Shown here piece after piece: positions 7,926-15,007 of a stretch of DNA of 20,405 nucleotides. Location of the stretch: the NCBI GenBank assembly GCA_964425645.1, contig CAYRNC010000024.1, positions 1-20,405 on the forward strand, written 5' to 3'. Every line of letters begins with the position of its first letter. The stretch's first letter is position 1. A program made the translations under genes and the position numbers. Origin of the DNA: CAYRNC01 sp964425645. GTDB lineage: Bacteria > Bacillota > Clostridia > Peptostreptococcales > Anaerovoracaceae. Below the pieces are notes generated by a model. It saw only the letters and a list, made by a program, of their open reading frames with translations, made no database searches and was not told the origin of the DNA.

Positions 7926-8903
7926 TCAATCCGCCGAAGACTCTTCTTCAGCCTCTACAGAATAGATTTCGGTCAGCATTTCCAGTATACCCTTGCTGTC
8001 GGGATATACATAGTACGGGGCCCCATCCTGAAGAGTATTTGGCATAATGTAAGTCTCTATATCCTTTTCAGTCATGCCGACAGCCTTAGCGGAAATTTTC
8101 ATTATCTTAGATAAAGTAATGTCGGATTCTACATTTTCAAATATAACTTTTGTTGTTTTTGGAAGATCGAAACTCAGCATCTGCTTAAAAGCGGATTTCA
8201 TAAATTGTTGATGTGCCTTTATTCTTCCGATGTCCCCTTCTGTATATCCTTTGCGGTAACGTAAAAATTGAATCGCCAAATCCCCGTCAAGGACCTGCTG
8301 ACCTTTGGGGATATTTACATAAAAAGGCGGATAACCCGGAGTCAGATCTTTATATCTCATATCAAAGGGGATGTCCATCGGTACACCTCCTATAGCTTTC
8401 ACTATCTTTTTAATGCCGTCATAGTCAACTATTGCATAATAGTGCAAAGGCATACCCAAAAGTATTTCGCTGACCACCATGGCGGTCTCAAGGGGTTTAT
8501 TTGTTCGCTGGTATATAGCATTTATTTTAAGGGCGCCCGGGTTGTGGTACCCTTTACGATAATAGTATGTATCCCTTGGAATGGATATTAAGTCCACATG
8601 CCTTGCGTCATAATCGAAGCTGGCCACCATAATCGTATCAGCCAGGTTTTCATTAAAGCCCATGAGCATAACATTTATACGGTTTTTATCCTGAAAGGCG
8701 TCAAAAAATCGGCTGTCCGTTTCAACCAACCTGGGCATTTCATCCATAAGGCTTGTTTCCGGGACTCCGAAAATCGGCACCTCACCGGCTTTATACAGTA
8801 ATTTTGTGGCCGGAATAAAGGCCAACACACCGACAATGAAAGTGATGAGGAAATAGCGTATAAATACTTTGATGCTTCCGGTTTTATTTACGGCCTTTTC
8901 CAT
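7926..8903 (-). CDS. LCP (LytR-CpsA-Psr) family cell-wall polymer ligase, copy 1
   Basis: LCP proteins transfer undecaprenyl-phosphate-linked glycopolymers (teichoic acids, capsule, secondary polymers) to peptidoglycan outside the membrane. From the ATG at 8903 the protein has 325 residues: a short cytoplasmic tail, one membrane helix (about 14-34), then the LCP domain with NVMLMGFNENLADTIMV, ISIPRDTYYYR (106-116), GGVPMDIPFDM and EGDIGRIKAHQQF, which include the conserved Arg and Asp of the lipid-phosphate pocket. The frame is open to a TTG at 8945, but no ribosome site precedes it. The ATG start matches the neighbour's N-terminus better, although its AAAGGA is about 15 bases away, so the start is uncertain. 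It is clearly paralogous to the gene upstream. The TGA touches the possible TTG of the SLH gene, so the two are co-transcribed. Confidence 0.9.
   Translation of the reverse strand: MEKAVNKTGSIKVFIRYFLITFIVGVLAFIPATKLLYKAGEVPIFGVPETSLMDEMPRLVETDSRFFDAFQDKNRINVMLMGFNENLADTIMVASFDYDARHVDLISIPRDTYYYRKGYHNPGALKINAIYQRTNKPLETAMVVSEILLGMPLHYYAIVDYDGIKKIVKAIGGVPMDIPFDMRYKDLTPGYPPFYVNIPKGQQVLDGDLAIQFLRYRKGYTEGDIGRIKAHQQFMKSAFKQMLSFDLPKTTKVIFENVESDITLSKIMKISAKAVGMTEKDIETYIMPNTLQDGAPYYVYPDSKGILEMLTEIYSVEAEEESSAD
8563..8590. repeat. 28-base exact repeat, copy 1 (inside LCP gene 1)
   Basis: Identical over 28 bases to 9639-9666. It encodes the ISIPRDTYYY segment of the LCP active site in both genes, so it reflects the gene duplication plus strong constraint or local gene conversion, not a mobile repeat. 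Confidence 0.85.
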
Positions 8904-8995
8904 AAGAAGATAACCATGTCCTTTGCTCTTGAACCTGTATTTCAATTATTTCATTCTATTTTATACTTGTTCGGACAAAAATGAAATAGAGATCT

Positions 8996-9946
8996 TTATT
9001 CTTCCTCAACTTTATCCTCTTCGTAAATCTCTTCAATCATCCCTCTTATCCCTGTTCCATCCGCCCACCAGTAGGATAAACCGTTTTTCGTGCCGGATTT
9101 CCCCGGAATAAGCCAGGTTTCTATATCCCCTTTCGTAAGGCCGGCGGCTTTTCCCGCTATTTTCAAAGCCATAGCCAAATTAAGATCGGAATCTACATTT
9201 TTAATGACGCTTTTTGCAATTTTGGGAAATCCAATACCGATAGATTCTTTAAAAGCGGATTTAATAAATTCCTGATGGGCCTTAATTCTTCCGATATCGC
9301 CCTCGGAATAGTTGGAATATCCGGGACTTCCCTTGCGAAATCGAAGGAATTCCTGCACATTTCCGCTGTTTATAATTGTAGGGCCGGGAGGGATATCGAT
9401 GTAAAGGGGCGGCTTATCGGCCGGATCCTTATAATACATATGAAACGGTATGTCCACGGGAACGCCGCCTACGGCATCCACAATTTTACCTACCCCTTTA
9501 TAATCCACCACCGCATAATAGTGGATGGGGATTCCAAAAAGAAGATCGCTTACCGCCTTTGCCGTTCCTGTCGCAGTACCTTTTCTGTAGATGGCATTAA
9601 TCTTAAAAGCCGCAGGACTTTTTGCCTCAGGCCGATAGTAGTATGTATCCCTTGGAATGGATATTACATCTACATGATTGCTCTTCATATCGTAACTGCC
9701 AAGCATTATTGTATCTGAAAGATCGTCGTTAATCCCAAGAAGCAGCATATTAACCCGGCTTGATTCATTGAATGTCTTATAAAACGGGCTTTGGGGATCT
9801 ATATACGTTCCAAGCTCATCCATCAAATTTTCGCTTCCCGAAAAAACGCGCACTTTACCAAGCCGATCAAACAAATATCTTGCAGGAACAAGAATAATGG
9901 TAAATATTAGAAGCCAAATAAAAAATTGTTTCATAAAAGCTTTCAT
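8996..9946 (-). CDS. LCP (LytR-CpsA-Psr) family cell-wall polymer ligase, copy 2
   Basis: Same family and likely role as its downstream neighbour. It has 316 residues: a membrane helix at about 7-25, then the LCP domain with NMLLLGINDDLSDTIML, ISIPRDTYYYR (95-105), GGVPVDIPFHMYYKDP, FLRFRKGS and EGDIGRIKAHQEFIKSAF. The C-terminal part (TKGDIETWLIPG, ending in an acidic tail) aligns with the other copy's TEKDIETYIMPN. The ATG at 9946 has GAGGGG only about 2 bases upstream, and an ATG at codon 5 has it 14 bases upstream; neither is ideal. It is the first gene of the envelope operon, about 65 bases after the expected transcription start. Confidence 0.92.
   Translation of the reverse strand: MKAFMKQFFIWLLIFTIILVPARYLFDRLGKVRVFSGSENLMDELGTYIDPQSPFYKTFNESSRVNMLLLGINDDLSDTIMLGSYDMKSNHVDVISIPRDTYYYRPEAKSPAAFKINAIYRKGTATGTAKAVSDLLFGIPIHYYAVVDYKGVGKIVDAVGGVPVDIPFHMYYKDPADKPPLYIDIPPGPTIINSGNVQEFLRFRKGSPGYSNYSEGDIGRIKAHQEFIKSAFKESIGIGFPKIAKSVIKNVDSDLNLAMALKIAGKAAGLTKGDIETWLIPGKSGTKNGLSYWWADGTGIRGMIEEIYEEDKVEEE
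9639..9666. repeat. 28-base exact repeat, copy 2 (inside LCP gene 2)
   Basis: Identical to 8563-8590. It lies at the same place in the paralogous gene, coding for ISIPRDTYYY. Confidence 0.85.
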
Positions 9947-9988
9947 AGCCCCTCGCTTCGGTTTTAATCCCGGTGTCGTTTAGTTTAG

Positions 9989-10017
9989 AAAGGCAAGGGA
10001 TCTGCCTTTCCCTTGCC
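9989..10017 (-). terminator. Inverted repeat after hbd: weak terminator or operator
   Basis: GGCAAGGGA (9992-10000) and TCCCTTGCC (10009-10017) form a 9-bp stem with an 8-base loop. On the minus strand it is followed by TTTCTAAAC, a poor T-run. It comes 33 bases after the hbd stop, so it can end the pgi-crt-hbd transcript. It also begins right after the -10 box of the next promoter and covers the likely transcription start, so it may instead be an operator or a 5' hairpin. Confidence 0.55.
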
Positions 10018-10046
10018 ATTTTACATATATACATTACATTTTGCAA
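10018..10046 (-). promoter_or_regulatory. Sigma-A promoter for the LCP-LCP-SLH operon
   Basis: TTGCAA (10041-10046) and TAAAAT (10018-10023) on the minus strand are exactly 17 bases apart. The pair starts just after the hbd stop codon, in the 103-base gap before the first LCP gene. Confidence 0.6.
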
Positions 10047-10049
10047 CAA

Positions 10050-10898
10050 CTACTTGCTGTAATCAAAAAATCCTGTTCCCGCTTTTCTTCCCAGCTTACC
10101 CGCTCTTACCATTTTCCTCAAAAGAGGGTGCGGCCTGTATTTGACGTCGCAGAACTCTCTGTAAAGCACCTCCATGATAGCCAGGCATACATCCAGCCCG
10201 ATCAAATCTCCCAAAGCTAACGGGCCCATGGGATGATTTGCACCAAGCTTCATGGCTTCATCGATATCTTTTGCATCGGCAACACCGTCGGCCAAAATAC
10301 CAACCGCCTCGTTGATCATTGGAATAAGTATTCGATTTACAACAAATCCCGGTGCTTCTTCTACCTCAACCGCGGTCTTTCCCAAAACCGAAGTGAGATC
10401 AAGTATGGTTTCCTTTGTTTCGTTCGATGTGGCAAGGCCGCTGATAACTTCCACCAGTTTCATAACCGGTACGGGATTGAAGAAATGCATTCCAATTATC
10501 TTATCAGCCCTGTTCGTGGCCGCTGCAATCTCAGTAATCGAAAGGGAAGAAGTATTTGTTGCGATTATGGTATCCGCTTTGCACAGGGCATCGAGTTCGG
10601 CAAAAAGTGCCTTTTTGGACTCCATATCCTCTGTGGCTGCCTCTATCACGAGATCTGCATCCTTGATTATTTCTATATTAGTGGATCCTTCGATCCGGCA
10701 CATAATTTCCGCCTTTTGTTCCTCTGACAGTCTTTCCTTAGCAACCAGTCTGCTTAAATTCTTTTCAACCGTAGCCATCCCCCTATCTACGGAGGTCTGT
10801 CTTCTTGCCCGTAAGACCACCTCGTAGCCGCTTTGCGCCAGGATCTGTATTATGCCTGCACCCATGGTACCCGTCCCTAATACGCCAATTTTTTTCAT
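10050..10898 (-). CDS. hbd: 3-Hydroxybutyryl-CoA dehydrogenase
   Basis: Interconverts acetoacetyl-CoA and (S)-3-hydroxybutyryl-CoA in butyrate formation or oxidation; cytoplasmic. The 282 residues match clostridial Hbd. The N-terminal Rossmann fold has GVLGTGTMGAGI (5-16). Catalytic residues are visible: S117 (NTSSLS), H138 (MHFFNP), E150 (KLVEVI) and N188 (GFVVNR). The C-terminal dimer domain ends with KLGRKAGTGFFDYSK. After the second strand it reads VVLRARRQ (27-34), where NADH-type clostridial enzymes usually have an Asp (VVLRDIK); the change to Ala-Arg-Arg suggests NADPH use, by inference. GGAGG precedes the ATG by 10 bases. It follows crt by 36 bases. No bcd, etf or thiolase gene is in the window. 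Confidence 0.95.
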   Translation of the reverse strand: MKKIGVLGTGTMGAGIIQILAQSGYEVVLRARRQTSVDRGMATVEKNLSRLVAKERLSEEQKAEIMCRIEGSTNIEIIKDADLVIEAATEDMESKKALFAELDALCKADTIIATNTSSLSITEIAAATNRADKIIGMHFFNPVPVMKLVEVISGLATSNETKETILDLTSVLGKTAVEVEEAPGFVVNRILIPMINEAVGILADGVADAKDIDEAMKLGANHPMGPLALGDLIGLDVCLAIMEVLYREFCDVKYRPHPLLRKMVRAGKLGRKAGTGFFDYSK

Positions 10899-10934
10899 AT
10901 TGATATATCCTCCTTCACTGTTTACGATGTGCAG

Positions 10935-11696
10935 TTATTTACCCTTAAATAACGGTTTTCTCTTTGCAAGGAAAGCCTCCATGCCTTCTTTTTGATCTTC
11001 GGTATCAAAACAATCGGCAAAGAGCCCCGCCTCTATGGCGATAGCCTCATCCATATCCTTGCACTCCAGGCCCATCTTAATCGCTTTGTTGGAATATCGC
11101 ACCGCCAAGGGTGCATTATTCATTATTTTCTCCGCTAAAGCGAAAACTTCATCCACAAGATCCTCCTGGGGAACAACCTTATTAACTAACCCGATAGCTG
11201 CCGCCTCATCGGCATTAATTATGTCCCCGGTCAGAATAAGTTCAATTGCTTTGGCTTTGCCTATCAGTCTCGGCAGCCTTTGGGTCCCGGAATATCCCGG
11301 TGTTATGCCGAGGCCTACCTCTGGCTGGCCGAATTTTGCCTTGCTTCCGGCTATCCGCAGATCGCATGCCATTGCCAGCTCACAGCCCCCCCCGAGAGCG
11401 AAGCCGTTAACTGCGGCAATGGTAGGCTTATCCAGTCTTTCTATCCGGCGAAAGACCCTCTGTCCCAGCCTGCCGAATTCCATTCCCGCCTGCCTGTCCA
11501 AATTCGCCATGCCTGCAATATCCGCTCCGGCGACAAAGGCTCTGCCTTCTCCCGTGATTACTATTACGCTTATGNNNNNNNNNNTTGTTTTATCCAGCGC
11601 ATCTAAAACCTGCTCGTTTAGCGCATTCATGGCATCGACCCGGTTGATTTTAATAATGCCGACGCCTCCTTTTTTTTCATACAATACTATGCTCAT
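10935..11696 (-). CDS. crt: Enoyl-CoA hydratase / crotonase (interrupted by a 10-N gap)
   Basis: Hydrates crotonyl-CoA to (S)-3-hydroxybutyryl-CoA, the substrate of the next gene's product. From the ATG at 11696 it has 253 codons, four of them unknown. Seen: GRAFVAGADIAGM (51-63, oxyanion loop), NGFALGGGCELAMACD (97-112) with catalytic E106, and FGQPEVGLGITPGYSGTQRL (122-141) with catalytic E126. Both hydratase glutamates are present, so this is a true hydratase. The frame runs on to 11720, but a near-perfect AAGGAGGGAG lies just before the ATG at 11696, deciding the start. The N gap (11575-11584) removes the helix after LDALDKT. Relatives have about nine residues there, so the real gap is probably longer than ten bases. 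Confidence 0.93.
   Translation of the reverse strand: MSIVLYEKKGGVGIIKINRVDAMNALNEQVLDALDKTXXXXISVIVITGEGRAFVAGADIAGMANLDRQAGMEFGRLGQRVFRRIERLDKPTIAAVNGFALGGGCELAMACDLRIAGSKAKFGQPEVGLGITPGYSGTQRLPRLIGKAKAIELILTGDIINADEAAAIGLVNKVVPQEDLVDEVFALAEKIMNNAPLAVRYSNKAIKMGLECKDMDEAIAIEAGLFADCFDTEDQKEGMEAFLAKRKPLFKGK
11575..11584. other. Assembly gap (10 N) inside crt
   Basis: Ten Ns between LDALDKT and ISVIVITG of crotonase. The reading frame agrees on both sides if the true length is 10 plus a multiple of three. By comparison with the family about 25 bases are expected here. Confidence 0.95.
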
Positions 11697-11699
11697 TTT

Positions 11700-11709
11700 C
11701 TCCCTCCTT
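11700..11709 (-). promoter_or_regulatory. Ribosome site fixing the crt start
   Basis: AAGGAGGGAG on the minus strand, three bases before the ATG at 11696. It is one of the strongest ribosome sites in the window and overrules the upstream in-frame start at 11720, which lies inside the end of pgi. Confidence 0.8.
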
Positions 11710-11716
11710 TGCAAGT

Positions 11717-12967
11717 TCATCGATCGATATTTTGATTTTGAAGCTTCTTTCGCATCTCCTCCTTATATCGCTCCACGCCCGGTTGATTAAAAGGATCCAC
11801 GCCTGAAAGGAGACCGGACAAAGCGCAGGCCATTTCAAAGAAATATACCATTTGCCCAAAACAATATGGGGTTAAAGACGGTATGCCGATTCTCACCATA
11901 GGGATTAAGGCCTGTCTGTGTGCAGCCATAACTCCCTCCAAGGCCGCCTGATTTATGCAATTCATACTTTTTCCCGCCAACATTTCTCCCGCACTTTTCG
12001 GAACATTGATGTCATAAGGTGGATTCGTTACATCCAGCAGGGTCTCAAAGAATATGGGATTACCCTCCTGAAGATACTGTCCCATAGAATGAAGATCCGT
12101 GCTAAATTCCAATGAAGCGGGAAATATTCCCTTGCCTTCTTTGCCTTCGCTTTCACCAAAAAGCTGTTTTAACCATTCGGCAAAATATCGGAGCCTCGGT
12201 TCATAGTATTCAAATATCTCTATATACTTGCCCCTTTTGAAAAGTTCCTGCCTTACGGCTGCATAGGGACCGCTGTAACCTCTGTTTGCCGCCATGTCCG
12301 ATGCACCGGCCATGATCTCGTTGATATCAACACCTGCCGCTTTGATCGGCAGCAGTCCTACCGGAGTCAAAATAGAATATCTCCCTCCAATATCATCGGG
12401 CACAGCAAAGCTTTCATAGCCCTCATTACGGGCTTCCTCCCTGAGAACTCCATGCAAGGCATCAGTAATAACATATATCCTGCGGTTTGCCTCATCTTTT
12501 CCGTATTTATTTATCATCCGATCTTTTAATAATGCAAAAGCTATGCCTGTTTCCGTCGTAGTTCCGGATTTTGATATGACCAATATGCATATATCTTGGT
12601 TTTTAAGAGACTTAAGAAGCCCATGGTGATATGAAGCACTGAGATTTTGACCAGCATAAAGGATTTCAGGGTACCCTTTTTTTTCATCGGCAAGCATCTC
12701 AACAGCAGCCCTTGCACCGAGATAAGAGCCTCCTATCCCCAATACAACCAGGGTGTCACATTGGCTTTGAATCCTTCGTGCCGCCGCCTCAATCCTTCTT
12801 AATTCCTGCCTGTCATAATCAAAGGGCAGCTTTACCCATCCCGAAAAAGGGTATTCGCCGGATTCCAGAACATTTAAGTGTTTTTCCAGGGAAAAAGTGT
12901 ATCCGGAACGCATTTCCGAAGTAACCAGTGAGTCAGAAAGATCCAATGTCAATGGCTTTTTTCCCAT
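11717..12967 (-). CDS. pgi: Glucose-6-phosphate isomerase
   Basis: Interconverts glucose 6-phosphate and fructose 6-phosphate in glycolysis and gluconeogenesis. It has 416 residues, about 30 fewer than the usual 445-450 of Bacillota Pgi; the deficit is at the N-terminus. Two SIS-type sugar-phosphate folds: VVLGIGGSYLGARAA (74-88) and VISKSGTTTETG (130-141) bind the phosphate. Further marks are ASLEFSTDLHSMGQY (284-298) and the C-terminal signature GVDPFNQPGVERYK (389-402). The ATG at 12967 is followed by coding-like sequence and preceded by AAAGGAG; no earlier in-frame start was evident. It opens a transcript with crt, which starts 20 bases after its stop, an uncommon pairing that may reflect sugar fermentation to C4 products. 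Confidence 0.95.
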   Translation of the reverse strand: MGKKPLTLDLSDSLVTSEMRSGYTFSLEKHLNVLESGEYPFSGWVKLPFDYDRQELRRIEAAARRIQSQCDTLVVLGIGGSYLGARAAVEMLADEKKGYPEILYAGQNLSASYHHGLLKSLKNQDICILVISKSGTTTETGIAFALLKDRMINKYGKDEANRRIYVITDALHGVLREEARNEGYESFAVPDDIGGRYSILTPVGLLPIKAAGVDINEIMAGASDMAANRGYSGPYAAVRQELFKRGKYIEIFEYYEPRLRYFAEWLKQLFGESEGKEGKGIFPASLEFSTDLHSMGQYLQEGNPIFFETLLDVTNPPYDINVPKSAGEMLAGKSMNCINQAALEGVMAAHRQALIPMVRIGIPSLTPYCFGQMVYFFEMACALSGLLSGVDPFNQPGVERYKEEMRKKLQNQNIDR

Positions 12968-13012
12968 TATTTTTACTCCTTTTCTTTCGCGAAAATGATA
13001 CTTTTTATTAAC

Positions 13013-13021
13013 ATTATATCA
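13013..13021 (-). promoter_or_regulatory. Extended -10 promoter for pgi-crt-hbd
   Basis: A perfect TATAAT (13013-13018) with TG one base upstream (TGATATAAT) on the minus strand, 46 bases before the pgi ATG. The -35 position (AAAATG) is poor, as is usual for extended -10 promoters. It sits just past the stop codon of the preceding dehydratase gene. Confidence 0.5.
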
Positions 13022-13034
13022 TAAATGAAACAGC

Positions 13035-14972
13035 TCATTTTGTCGTATCAATGACCATCCTGCCGCAAGATTTGTCGATCACATAATTCGGCACAATTAT
13101 TTTAAGCCACTCCTTAACTTCCCGGTCGCTCTTTCGGGTTATCCTGTTAATTTCATGTATGATTTCATCGGGCCCCTTCACGAGAATCTCCTCTAACGCA
13201 TCGCTTGGTGAAACAGGCTGCCCGACAAATATGTGATCATGAGTCGTTTCCTTTATTCCCTCTTCTTCAAGAAGCAATTCCTCATAAAGCTTTTCCCCGG
13301 GCCTTAGGCCTGTAACTTTTATATCGATGTCAGACCGGGGAACATAACCGGACATTCGTATGATATTCTCTGCAAGATCCATGATCTTTACAGGCTCCCC
13401 CATATCGAGGATGAAGATTTCGCCCCCTTCGGCTATCGCCCCTGCCTGGATTACGAGCTGAACCGCCTCAGGAATGGTCATAAAATATCGCGTTACCTCC
13501 TCATGCGTTACCGTAACCGGTCCCCCTTGTTCAATTTGCCTGCGAAACAAAGGCAAAACACTTCCGTTACTTCCTAAAACATTGCCAAAGCGCACCGCGG
13601 AAAAATTGGTGGAAGATGCTAAACTTTTTTCCTGAAGCAACATCTCCGCCACTCTTTTGCTCGCCCCCATAACATTAGTAGGATTTACCGCCTTGTCCGT
13701 GGATATCAGAACAAATTTCTCCACCCGGTAATCATGTGACAGATCTATAACATTTTTTGTTCCAAGGATATTGTTTAAAACCGCTTCTTTGGGATTGGTC
13801 TCCATCAAAGGAACATGCTTATGTGCGGCAGCATGAAAAACCACCTCGGGGTAATATCTGGAGAATATATCTTCTACACGATTTTTGTTTCTTACGGATG
13901 CCACTGCCACATGAAAAGAAAGATTCGGGTAGGAAGCAGACAGCTCCTGGGCCAGTTCGTATACTGTATTTTCATAAACATCCAACGCTATAAGCGTTTT
14001 TGGATGAAATGACACTATTTGACGGCAAAGTTCAGAACCGATAGAACCACCTCCTCCGGTGACCAGGACCGCCCTATCCTGCAGATAGCTGCTGATGGAA
14101 TGAAGATCCACCTTAACGGATTCCCTTCCCAAAAGATCCTCTATATTTACATCCCGAAGATTGTTTATGCTTACCTTTCCATCGATCAAATCTATAAAGG
14201 CGGGCAAAATCTTTACCTTGCAGTCAGTTTTATTGCATTCGTTCACAATTCCCTGTATCTGCTTTTTTGTTGCTGAGGGAATTGCAATTATAATTTCATC
14301 TATACCGTATTTCTCTGCGGCGGCGATAATGTAATCCTTGCCTCCGACTATTTTTTTGCCGACAATCTTTTTCCCGATTTTCCCGGGGTCATCATCAATT
14401 ACAGCCACAACACGCTTTCCGGAATCCTTTGCTCTTTCAATCTCCTTCAGCATACCCGCCCCGGCATCCCCAGCCCCTACCATCAACACCCGTGTAAAGA
14501 TGTCGGAAGAACCCGATTTCCAAAACGTAATAAGCGACCTGAAATTAAATGTTTGAAAGAGATTGCGAAAAGAGCGATAGGAAAGCCTTGTCCCCCCGAT
14601 GAACAGGATATCCAGCAAGAAAGCAATTCCCTGTACCCCCCTCGGTATGCTTTGAGATGTAAAATATAAATAAGCCATCACTGCTGTAAGTGCGCTGACA
14701 GAGGCTATAAATACTTTAATGAGTTCCTCGGTCCCGGCATATTTCCATATGCTGTTGTAAAGACCGAATGCAAAGAAAACCAAAAGTTTAATCAAAGTGA
14801 TCCACAAAAGATTATCCAGATAGACTTCCAAATAGCGATTAAAAATATACGTTTGAACGTCGAATTCGAACCGAAGCAAAAAAGCGGCGATATAGGCCAA
14901 ATTAACGCACAAAATATCGCCCAGCAACAACATAATGCTGTTTTTATACTTACCCATAGCCGACACCCTCAT
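13035..14972 (-). CDS. Membrane nucleotide-sugar 4,6-dehydratase, CapD/WbpM/PglF type
   Basis: Expected to convert UDP-GlcNAc to the 4-keto-6-deoxy sugar that leads to bacillosamine- or QuiNAc/FucNAc-type sugars for surface glycans. It has 645 residues, the long membrane-bound form. Four hydrophobic helices occupy about 12-130. A first Rossmann domain starts at VLMVGAGDAGAGM (162-174). The catalytic SDR domain starts at VLVTGGGGSIGSE (302-314). Its active site reads STDKAVNPTNVMGASK (424-439): Met435 replaces the usual Tyr of YxxxK, as known for WbpM/PglF, so the change does not mean loss of activity. Two starts are plausible, the ATG at 14972 (AAGGG 7 bases upstream) and the ATG at 14957 (GAGGG 8 bases upstream). 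It lies 35 bases after the SGNH gene in one operon. No glycosyltransferase or aminotransferase is adjacent. Confidence 0.93.
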   Translation of the reverse strand: MRVSAMGKYKNSIMLLLGDILCVNLAYIAAFLLRFEFDVQTYIFNRYLEVYLDNLLWITLIKLLVFFAFGLYNSIWKYAGTEELIKVFIASVSALTAVMAYLYFTSQSIPRGVQGIAFLLDILFIGGTRLSYRSFRNLFQTFNFRSLITFWKSGSSDIFTRVLMVGAGDAGAGMLKEIERAKDSGKRVVAVIDDDPGKIGKKIVGKKIVGGKDYIIAAAEKYGIDEIIIAIPSATKKQIQGIVNECNKTDCKVKILPAFIDLIDGKVSINNLRDVNIEDLLGRESVKVDLHSISSYLQDRAVLVTGGGGSIGSELCRQIVSFHPKTLIALDVYENTVYELAQELSASYPNLSFHVAVASVRNKNRVEDIFSRYYPEVVFHAAAHKHVPLMETNPKEAVLNNILGTKNVIDLSHDYRVEKFVLISTDKAVNPTNVMGASKRVAEMLLQEKSLASSTNFSAVRFGNVLGSNGSVLPLFRRQIEQGGPVTVTHEEVTRYFMTIPEAVQLVIQAGAIAEGGEIFILDMGEPVKIMDLAENIIRMSGYVPRSDIDIKVTGLRPGEKLYEELLLEEEGIKETTHDHIFVGQPVSPSDALEEILVKGPDEIIHEINRITRKSDREVKEWLKIIVPNYVIDKSCGRMVIDTTK

Positions 14973-15007
14973 TTTTCTGCCCTTATATTATTACAAATTT
15001 TGACCTA

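Noticed and set aside
7903..7929. TTG start for the SLH protein overlapping the LCP stop
   Set aside because: The ATG at 7905 has a well-spaced AGAGG site and begins directly with the signal peptide.
8947..8988. Inverted repeat TATTTCATT/AATGAAATA between the two LCP genes
   Set aside because: AT-rich arms with a 24-base loop and no T-run; both genes appear to belong to one operon. Too weak to call a terminator.
10252..10827. A 191-codon open frame on plus, opposite hbd
   Set aside because: Antisense shadow of a well-supported enzyme, with no family motif.
11035..11790. A 251-codon open frame on plus, opposite crt and the end of pgi
   Set aside because: It reads through the N gap and mirrors the crotonase codons; composition is that of an antisense frame.
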